From the NCBI GenBank assembly GCA_022508895.1, contig JAFLUH010000003.1, positions 1 to 64,000 of the forward strand: 64,000 nt of DNA. Reading direction: 5' to 3'. Source of the stretch: Oscillospiraceae bacterium. GTDB taxonomy: Bacteria > Bacillota > Clostridia > Oscillospirales > Ruminococcaceae. The translations under genes were made by a program, and so were the position numbers. The notes below the pieces were generated by a model that was not told the origin of the DNA, did no database searches, and saw nothing but the letters and a program-made list of their open reading frames with translations. Below, in pieces: positions 57,259 through 64,000 of the stretch; within the stretch, counting starts at the first letter, position 1; each line of letters begins with the position of its first letter.

Positions 57259-57915
57259 TCAATCCTTCCAGGGAGCTGCGACCATAGCCGCTCCGAAATC
57301 AAACGCCTTCTGCTTCTCGGTGGGGAATACCGTTTCACGGCGTTCCTTCTTTGCCTCAGCGTCGAACATCGTCCACTCGTACTTGCCGTAATCGTCAACG
57401 TGCAGCGTGTCGCCGCTGATAAGCACCCTTGTGGGACCGATAAATATGCTGAGGGAGTTCTGATAGTTGGTCACCATCTTCCCGTAGCCGTTCGGCGTAT
57501 ACATATCCTCTGCGGCATGACTGGTCATGATGAAGAAAACGGGTATCGCACGCTCAATGTAGCTGTTGAGCTCGGTCTTGAACGTGATGTGCTGGAAGAC
57601 CAGACGCTCATACAGCAGCTTGAACATCGCAGAGGCGTCGCCGAGATAGTTGGGCGTTCCGATTATAAGCCCGTCCGCGTTCCGTATTTCCTCTAAAACA
57701 GGCGCAAGCCCGTCCTGCTGCACGCACTTGCCCTTATTCTCGCCTAACTTGCACTCAAAGCAGGACACGCAGCCTGTGAATTTGTCCAGCTCATAAAGGT
57801 CTATCACCTTGACCTCTGCGCCCTCGGACTCCGCTCCCTTAGCCGCTTCACGCACCAGCGTTCCCGTGTTCCATGTCTTTCTCGGACTGGCGTTTATCGC
57901 TACGATTTTTTTCAT
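57259..57915 (-). CDS. Flavodoxin-fold NAD(P)H-dependent oxidoreductase
   Basis: VAINASPRKTWNTGTLVREA, LIIGTPNYLGDASAMFKLLYERL. Confidence 0.9.
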   Translation of the reverse strand: MKKIVAINASPRKTWNTGTLVREAAKGAESEGAEVKVIDLYELDKFTGCVSCFECKLGENKGKCVQQDGLAPVLEEIRNADGLIIGTPNYLGDASAMFKLLYERLVFQHITFKTELNSYIERAIPVFFIMTSHAAEDMYTPNGYGKMVTNYQNSLSIFIGPTRVLISGDTLHVDDYGKYEWTMFDAEAKKERRETVFPTEKQKAFDFGAAMVAAPWKD

Positions 57916-57977
57916 AATGAACTACCTCCTGTTTCTCCTGCATTTATTGTACCATGAAAGCAAGAAAAAAACAATCC

Positions 57978-58703
57978 CTAATCGTGTCTTTGCTCCTTAT
58001 TTGAGTACATCTCGCAGAACCGCCCCGCAAAGGCAGGCGGCTCGCTCTGCATATACAAATGTGAAATATCCCCGAAGGCTGTCATTCTGAACACCGCCTT
58101 CCCCTCTCTGCGCTCCTCCGTCACCAGCGTGGTGACCGAGGTGGGAGCCGCAATAGTCCCATGCCACAGCACCATAGGCGACACTCCCAGCAAATGGGAC
58201 AGCATGACGCAGGTCACCCCGAAATGGCAGAACAGCGCAGCGGTGTCCTCGTTGGGGCTGACCGCCCTGTAGATTTCTCCCTCTCTCCTGTACCCGTGCC
58301 GCTCCAGCAGCCTGTCAAGCCCGTTATGTACCTTTTCAATGCCCGCTTTTATATCGGCGTCCTTCATTATTTTGACGTCAGTCCACCTGTCCCTGTCATA
58401 ATAATCGGGTACCGACCTCCAATCCTCCGGCAGGAAATCCCAGGCTATGCGCTTTCCGCCGTTTCCGTCGTCCACCGGCACGTCAAATTCCCTTGCCCAG
58501 TCCAGCACCTCAGCCGTTCTTCCGATCTTATCCAGCGTATACTCAGCCGTTTTCTTAGCTCTGCCCAGAGGGGAAGTGTAATACGCCTTGATATCCATCG
58601 GCGCAATGCGCTCTGCAAGCAGCTCCGCTTCTCTGTGCCCCTTTTCGGTAAGGGAATCTATCGAGTAATCGGGGTCGCCGTGTCTTATCAGCAAAAGTCT
58701 CAT
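57978..58703 (-). CDS. Histidine phosphatase family protein
   Basis: MRLLLIRHGDPDYSIDSLTEKGHREAELLAERI. Confidence 0.92.
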   Translation of the reverse strand: MRLLLIRHGDPDYSIDSLTEKGHREAELLAERIAPMDIKAYYTSPLGRAKKTAEYTLDKIGRTAEVLDWAREFDVPVDDGNGGKRIAWDFLPEDWRSVPDYYDRDRWTDVKIMKDADIKAGIEKVHNGLDRLLERHGYRREGEIYRAVSPNEDTAALFCHFGVTCVMLSHLLGVSPMVLWHGTIAAPTSVTTLVTEERREGKAVFRMTAFGDISHLYMQSEPPAFAGRFCEMYSNKEQRHD

Positions 58704-58872
58704 TTCAATCCTCTCAGCCTATTTCTTCTCAGAAAAGTATAGCACAAATAAGAGCCGATTGCAACATTTGTCTGTCCACGGCAGAGAAAACACACTCTCT
58801 TGACACCTTCACAACTCTGTGATAAAATTATAAAGCAGTTTTACAGTATTTCAGCGGCAAGGAGAGACGACC

Positions 58873-59181
58873 GTGCAGTTAGTGGATTTTTCGACTTTGG
58901 ACATATTTGATTACATCATACTTGGCTGCTACGCCGCAGTAGCGGTTTTCGGCGCAGTTCAGATAATCACTGCCAGAGTGATGGGCTCCAACATGAACAG
59001 GTACACACGGAGAAGCGTAAAGGTCTACGCCGTTCTGTCAGGTATCTTTTATTTTCTTGGCGGCGGCGGAGCGGTGTTCTGCAGGCTGATGAGCCTTGAC
59101 GATTCGATATCGTACCTTGCACTGGCAGGCGGCTTCCTGCTCACGCTTATAGCTTACTTTACGGTGCTTAAAAAGCAGTAG
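58873..59181 (+). CDS. Small hypothetical membrane protein (GTG start)
   Basis: Three hydrophobic helices; upstream AAGGAGAG RBS. Confidence 0.65.
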   Translation: MQLVDFSTLDIFDYIILGCYAAVAVFGAVQIITARVMGSNMNRYTRRSVKVYAVLSGIFYFLGGGGAVFCRLMSLDDSISYLALAGGFLLTLIAYFTVLKKQ

Positions 59182-59195
59182 AGCGTGCAGCTCTG

Positions 59196-59227
59196 AAAAA
59201 GCAAACCCCGTCGAAAGACGGGGTTTT
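59196..59227. terminator. Terminator between convergent genes
   Basis: AACCCCGTC-GAAA-GACGGGGTTTT. Confidence 0.8.
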
Positions 59228-59244
59228 CATTGTTTATGTACCGT

Positions 59245-60144
59245 TTACCGCTCCTGCGACTGTGACAAGCCCCACTGCTTTTTGACAGGCAGCAGCATAT
59301 TCGTCTGCCTTTTGTACTCCTCAAAGCCCGGCTTGAGCGCTTGCCGCCCGTCCGCCAAGGGTATGCTGACGGCGAGGAAAAGCACCGTGTTGGCAAGTGC
59401 GCCTATCCCGAGATACCACGCGTCGGGGAAAACGGAGACGACCGACAGAGCCACGCCCCACCACATCAGTATCTCTCCCAGATAATTGGGGTGACGTGAA
59501 TATTTCCACAGCCCCTCCCGCATGAACACGCCGTTTCTGTTCCTGCGAAAGCGGTGCATCTGGCAGTCGGCTGCTCCCTGCATGATGACGGCGGCTGCGG
59601 AAAGTCCGAAGAAGACCACGCTCACTATGTTCAGTGCGCCGTCATGCAGAAATGCGTGGACAGCGGGCAGTGTGCAGCCGTACACGATAAGGGTAGGCAC
59701 CGTATGGATACCGACGAAATTGACCAGCGGATAGAAAACGCCCGTTTTTTCCTTTAGCATTGTGTAGCGCCAGTCCTGATGATCAAGCCCCTTGAAGGTA
59801 TAAGCCCAGTTTGCGGTGAGCCTTACGCCCCAGAGCAGTACCACCGCCAACAGAAGTATGCGGAACAAGGTAAGCTCCCTGCCCGCCGCAAAAGCGACGA
59901 GAATGACGACAGGCTGTACGCTCCAGTATGGGTCGTACACCGACGCATTGCCGAAAAACACGCTGAAGGCAAAGGTAATGACGGTTGCCGCCATATCCGC
60001 CGCCAGAAGCTTCAGCCACCAGTCAAAGGCAAGCAAATTATAGACGGCTATCCCAACTGCGGCTGCAAGAACGTAAATAAATGCGATAACGACAAAGCTT
60101 GCCGCTCTGTTTTGCTTGAGCGATCTCATATATTTCTCTCCCAC
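59245..60144 (-). CDS. DUF1295 / steroid-reductase-like membrane protein
   Basis: Polytopic; DPYWSVQPV, GLWKYSRHPNYLGEILMWWG. Confidence 0.85.
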   Translation of the reverse strand: MGEKYMRSLKQNRAASFVVIAFIYVLAAAVGIAVYNLLAFDWWLKLLAADMAATVITFAFSVFFGNASVYDPYWSVQPVVILVAFAAGRELTLFRILLLAVVLLWGVRLTANWAYTFKGLDHQDWRYTMLKEKTGVFYPLVNFVGIHTVPTLIVYGCTLPAVHAFLHDGALNIVSVVFFGLSAAAVIMQGAADCQMHRFRRNRNGVFMREGLWKYSRHPNYLGEILMWWGVALSVVSVFPDAWYLGIGALANTVLFLAVSIPLADGRQALKPGFEEYKRQTNMLLPVKKQWGLSQSQER

Positions 60145-60445
60145 TTTCTTTGTTTAAGGTCATTATAGCACACACGGCGAAAATTTGCAAATCTCGGCAT
60201 AAAAATCAGTCAGGCAAGCTCTGAATGACAGTACCTGACGATCTGCTTTACTCAGCTCCTATTATTTCTCCCATATCCGCCGCCGTAAAAAACGCCTCCA
60301 CGACGCTTGCACGCCACACCTGCCCCTTTACCGAAAAAGCGGTGTTGTTTTGCGTTTCCTGTTTACAAGAAAGCGGATTTATGGTAGAATACAGGAAGGC
60401 GGCAGAAACGATTTCTGAAATTCACAGTTAGAAAGGAAGACGGTC

Positions 60446-61492
60446 ATGATCTATTTTTTGTCGGATTACAGTCAGGGTGCCCACCCTGCCGTGATGGAGG
60501 CGCTTATGCGCACGAATATGGAACACAGCGACGGCTACGGCACAGACCGGCACTGTGAGCACGCCGCCTCCATGATAAAGGAAATGATAGGCATACAGGA
60601 CGTTCAGGTGCACATGATGGTAGGCGGGACCCCATGCAATATCACAACCATTGCCGCTGCGCTGCGTCCCTATGAATCGGTGATCGCACTGCGCACGGGA
60701 CATATCTACTCCCACGAAACAGGTGCGATAGAGGCTACGGGACACAGGGTCATCGCCATGGACGGGGTAAACGGCAAGCTCACCCCCAAGCTGATAGATA
60801 AAGCCCTTGAGGAGCATCAGGACGAGCACACCGCTTTGCCGGGAATGGTGTACATTTCCCAGCCCACCGAGTGCGGCTCCGTCTACAGCAAGGCGGAGTT
60901 GACCGCCATAAGCGACAAATGCAGGGAAAAGAGCCTGTACCTCTATGTGGACGGAGCAAGGCTTGGCGCGGCGCTGACCTGTGACAGGAACGACCTGTCC
61001 CTCTCCGAGCTGGCAAAGCTCTGCGACGTGTTCTACATAGGCGGCACAAAGAACGGAGCATTGTTCGGCGAGGCGCTGGTCATACGCAGGCCCGAGATAG
61101 ACCACTGCTTCCGCTACATGATAAAGCGTCAGGGCGGCCTGTTGGCAAGGGGCAGGCTCATCGGCGTGCAGTTTGAGGCGCTGCTGGAGGGCGGCGAAAA
61201 CAGCCTTTACTTCAAAACTGCCGCCCATGCAAACAAAATGGCGAAGATCATCCGTGAGGAGCTGGGCGCGCTGGGGATAGCCTTTTACAGCAATTCCCCC
61301 ACTAATCAGGTGTTTCCCGTTTTGCCGACGTCCGTTGTCACGGAGCTGAAAAAGGACTTTGCTTTCCACGAATGGGCGCCCGAGAAAGACGGAATGATAC
61401 CCATTCGTCTGGTGACCGCATGGGGAACGGAGGAGAAAGACGTTGAATGCTTGGTGCAGGCGGTAAAGAAGCTGTATCGGAACATGAAATAA
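60446..61492 (+). CDS. Threonine aldolase-type PLP-dependent enzyme
   Basis: MIYFLSDYSQGAHPAVMEAL, YVDGARLGAAL, FYIGGTKNGALFGEA. Confidence 0.92.
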   Translation: MIYFLSDYSQGAHPAVMEALMRTNMEHSDGYGTDRHCEHAASMIKEMIGIQDVQVHMMVGGTPCNITTIAAALRPYESVIALRTGHIYSHETGAIEATGHRVIAMDGVNGKLTPKLIDKALEEHQDEHTALPGMVYISQPTECGSVYSKAELTAISDKCREKSLYLYVDGARLGAALTCDRNDLSLSELAKLCDVFYIGGTKNGALFGEALVIRRPEIDHCFRYMIKRQGGLLARGRLIGVQFEALLEGGENSLYFKTAAHANKMAKIIREELGALGIAFYSNSPTNQVFPVLPTSVVTELKKDFAFHEWAPEKDGMIPIRLVTAWGTEEKDVECLVQAVKKLYRNMK

Positions 61493-61548
61493 CGATAATT
61501 TGATTTATCATAATAAAAATAAAAAACCACCCGACAGAAAGGACGCCC

Positions 61549-63975
61549 ATGAACCTCCAACAGCATGAAAAAGACCATGCCCTGCGCCTGCGCCCCCTGC
61601 TGCCCGAATGTACGGTTTTGCTGAAATGGGGCGGCGATTTCCCCCTTGATAAAACAGGCAAGCTCGCCCTGTACGGCAGCGGCGCAAGGTACACCGTCAA
61701 AGGCGGCACCGGCTCAGGCGAGGTAAATTCGCACTACTTTGTCGATATAGAACAGGGTCTCACCGACGCAGGCTTTGAGATAACCACCAAGTCATGGCTT
61801 GACGCCTACGACAATATCCTTATAAACGCAAAAAAGCAGTTTATCGCCGATATAAAAGCCCAAGCAAAGCAAAACCGCACAAATCCCATTATGGAAGGCA
61901 TGGGCGCAATAATGCCCGAACCCGAATACACCCTCCCGTTAGACGGCGAGGGCGACGTGGCAATATACGTCCTCTCCCGCATCTCAGGCGAAGGAAACGA
62001 CCGCACCTACGAGCGGGGCGACATTCTGCTGACCGAGACCGAACGGCGTGATATTGCAGAGCTGCACAAGAAGTACGCCAAATTCCTGCTTGTGCTGAAC
62101 GTGGGGGGTCCCGTTGACCTCACGCCCGTTTCTCAGGCGGACAATATCCTGCTGCTGTCCCAGTTAGGCGCAGACACAGGCACGGCACTTGCCGACCTTA
62201 TCACCGGCAGGTCCTATCCGTCGGGAAAGCTTACAACAACTTGGGCAGCCGCAGCCGATTACCGGCAGCTCGGCGATTTCGGCAGTAAGGACGACACCCG
62301 CTACAAAGAGGGCATTTACGTCGGCTACCGTTATTTTGACAGTACAGGCGCAAAGCCCGTGTTTCCTTTCGGCTTCGGTCTTTCCTATACGAAATTTGAA
62401 ATATCAGATCCCGCTGTAAGCTCCGAGGTCGGGCATATCGGCGTGACCGCAAATGTAAAGAACATCGGACATCACACGGGCAAAGAGGTCTTGCAGCTTT
62501 ACATAAGCGTCCCGCAAAAACGCTTGGACCAGCCTTTTCAGACCTTGGCGGCATTTGCCAAAACAAAAGAACTCCATCCCGACGAGGCTCAGACGGTAAA
62601 GCTGCGTTTTGACCTATCCGACCTTGCCTCCTTCGACTCCGAAAGCTCCGCCTATATTTTAGAGCAGGGCGATTATATCCTCCGCCTCGGCACAAGCAGC
62701 GCCGATACCTCTGTCTGCGGCGTGGTAAGACTTGATGAAGAAATAACGGTGCGCCGTGTACATCACATCGGCGGCACGCCCGATTTTACCGATTGGAAGC
62801 CGCAAAACCCAGCGCCGGTGCCGCTGCCCGACAACATACCTGTCATCACGGTCACGGCAGAATGTATCCGAACCGAAACGGTCAGATACGATAGCTCCCC
62901 GGAAATACCTCAGAAAATAAAGGAACTCACCGACCAAGACCTTGCCTTCCTCAACGTAGGCGCATTCGACCCGAAGAAAGGCGCTCTCAGCGTTATCGGC
63001 AACGCAGGCACGAACGTAGCGGGAGCGGCGGGTGAGACTACAAGCCGCCTTAGAGCCAAAGGAATTACCAATCTTGTTATGGCTGACGGTCCCGCCGGAC
63101 TGCGCCTGAGCAAGGACTGCACAAAAGACAAAAAAGGCGTTCACCCAATAGGCAGCACCCTGCCGTCAACAGTGTTCGACTTTCTGCCCAGGCCTGCGGC
63201 ATTTTTCCTCCGCCTGCTTACCCCCAAGCCCAAAAAAGGAGCCGAAATACTCCACCAATACGCCACCGCCATCCCCATAGGAACGGCGATAGCCCAAAGC
63301 TGGAACCGTGAGCTTGCCTGCGCCTGCGGAGACGTCGTAGGCAGCGAAATGGAGCGTTTCGGAGTTCATCTCTGGCTTGCCCCTGCCCTCAATATCCACA
63401 GGGATATCCGCTGCGGCAGGAATTTTGAATATTTCTCCGAAGACCCGCTCATAAGCGGCATATTCGCCGCAGAGCTGACCAAAGGCGTTCAGCGGCACCA
63501 AGGCTGCGCAGTCACAATAAAGCATTTTGCCGCCAACAATCAGGAAACCAACCGCTATGCCAACAACAGCATGGTCAGCGAAAGAGCCCTGCGTGAGATA
63601 TACCTGCGAGGCTTCGCTATCTGTATCAGAGAGGCTCAGCCCCACGCCCTGATGACCTCATACAACCTCCTGAACGGCGAGCACACCTCACAGCGCCGTG
63701 ATATAATCGAGGACTACCTCCGCAGCGAATGCGGCTTTAACGGTATAGTTATGACCGACTGGCTGGCAGGCAGCGGCTTTTTGACAAAAAATCCCAAGTA
63801 CCCCGCCCCCACGGGAGCGGGAATAGCGGCGGCAGGAGGCGATCTGGTAATGCCCGGAAGGAAGAGTGATTATAAAAGCATTCTCTCCGCCCTGAAGAAA
63901 GGAAAGCTGACACGCTTGCAGCTTGAAGAAAACGCCTCCCGTGTTCTGCGGCTTGTGGAAATTCTTAGGAGATAA
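61549..63975 (+). CDS. Glycoside hydrolase family 3 with reversed domain order
   Basis: C-terminal GH3 domains and FnIII-like segment (GKLTTTW, FGFGLSYTKFEIS) precede the catalytic TIM barrel (GAAGETTSRL...MADGPAGLRL, KHFAANNQETNR, MTDW). Confidence 0.9.
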   Translation: MNLQQHEKDHALRLRPLLPECTVLLKWGGDFPLDKTGKLALYGSGARYTVKGGTGSGEVNSHYFVDIEQGLTDAGFEITTKSWLDAYDNILINAKKQFIADIKAQAKQNRTNPIMEGMGAIMPEPEYTLPLDGEGDVAIYVLSRISGEGNDRTYERGDILLTETERRDIAELHKKYAKFLLVLNVGGPVDLTPVSQADNILLLSQLGADTGTALADLITGRSYPSGKLTTTWAAAADYRQLGDFGSKDDTRYKEGIYVGYRYFDSTGAKPVFPFGFGLSYTKFEISDPAVSSEVGHIGVTANVKNIGHHTGKEVLQLYISVPQKRLDQPFQTLAAFAKTKELHPDEAQTVKLRFDLSDLASFDSESSAYILEQGDYILRLGTSSADTSVCGVVRLDEEITVRRVHHIGGTPDFTDWKPQNPAPVPLPDNIPVITVTAECIRTETVRYDSSPEIPQKIKELTDQDLAFLNVGAFDPKKGALSVIGNAGTNVAGAAGETTSRLRAKGITNLVMADGPAGLRLSKDCTKDKKGVHPIGSTLPSTVFDFLPRPAAFFLRLLTPKPKKGAEILHQYATAIPIGTAIAQSWNRELACACGDVVGSEMERFGVHLWLAPALNIHRDIRCGRNFEYFSEDPLISGIFAAELTKGVQRHQGCAVTIKHFAANNQETNRYANNSMVSERALREIYLRGFAICIREAQPHALMTSYNLLNGEHTSQRRDIIEDYLRSECGFNGIVMTDWLAGSGFLTKNPKYPAPTGAGIAAAGGDLVMPGRKSDYKSILSALKKGKLTRLQLEENASRVLRLVEILRR

Positions 63976-64000
63976 GCATAAAAAACAGTCAAGTATGATC

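Overview
The window looks like a contiguous chromosomal segment of a Clostridia/Ruminococcus-like Firmicute. Taxonomy is inferred from gene content and style only. I saw no rRNA, tRNA, CRISPR array, phage or transposase. Backbone, in order: a glycolytic cluster (pgk partial, tpiA, gpmI) with two pentapeptide-repeat genes inserted; a dcw cluster (mraZ, rsmH, ftsL-like, PASTA-PBP, murE, mraY, ftsW, murG, murA, ftsQ/divIB, ftsZ); a heterodimeric ABC exporter; asnB; an MsmK/UgpC-type ATPase; a transglutaminase; PPIase; GNAT; [FeFe]-hydrogenase maturases hydG/hydE with a TM1266-type regulator; a MIP-family channel; Fe-ADH; a Ser/Thr kinase/PP2C/FHA/protease island; MscS; Tag; 5'-nucleotidase; and a permuted GH3. 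Main candidates for undescribed biology: (1) a self-contained two-gene operon of a catalytically degenerate SF2/SNF2-like helicase and a sacsin/Hsp90-like GHKL ATPase (4741-9689), with its own promoter and terminators on both sides; (2) a zinc-ribbon Ser/Thr-kinase/FHA/PP2C/trypsin-FHA signalling island (44244-53582); (3) a promoter - structured leader - intrinsic terminator arrangement in front of the hydrogenase-maturation genes (about 40676-40820); (4) repeat elements made of 7-bp heptad runs at stop codons plus TTC/GAA-loop hairpins, recurring at murG/murA, murA/ftsQ and hydE/hydG; (5) a cluster of about 30-bp palindromic units (36896-37304) and a 180-bp MITE-like element (42711-42890); (6) a divergent FtsZ. 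All calls come from reading the sequence and supplied translations; no searches were run.
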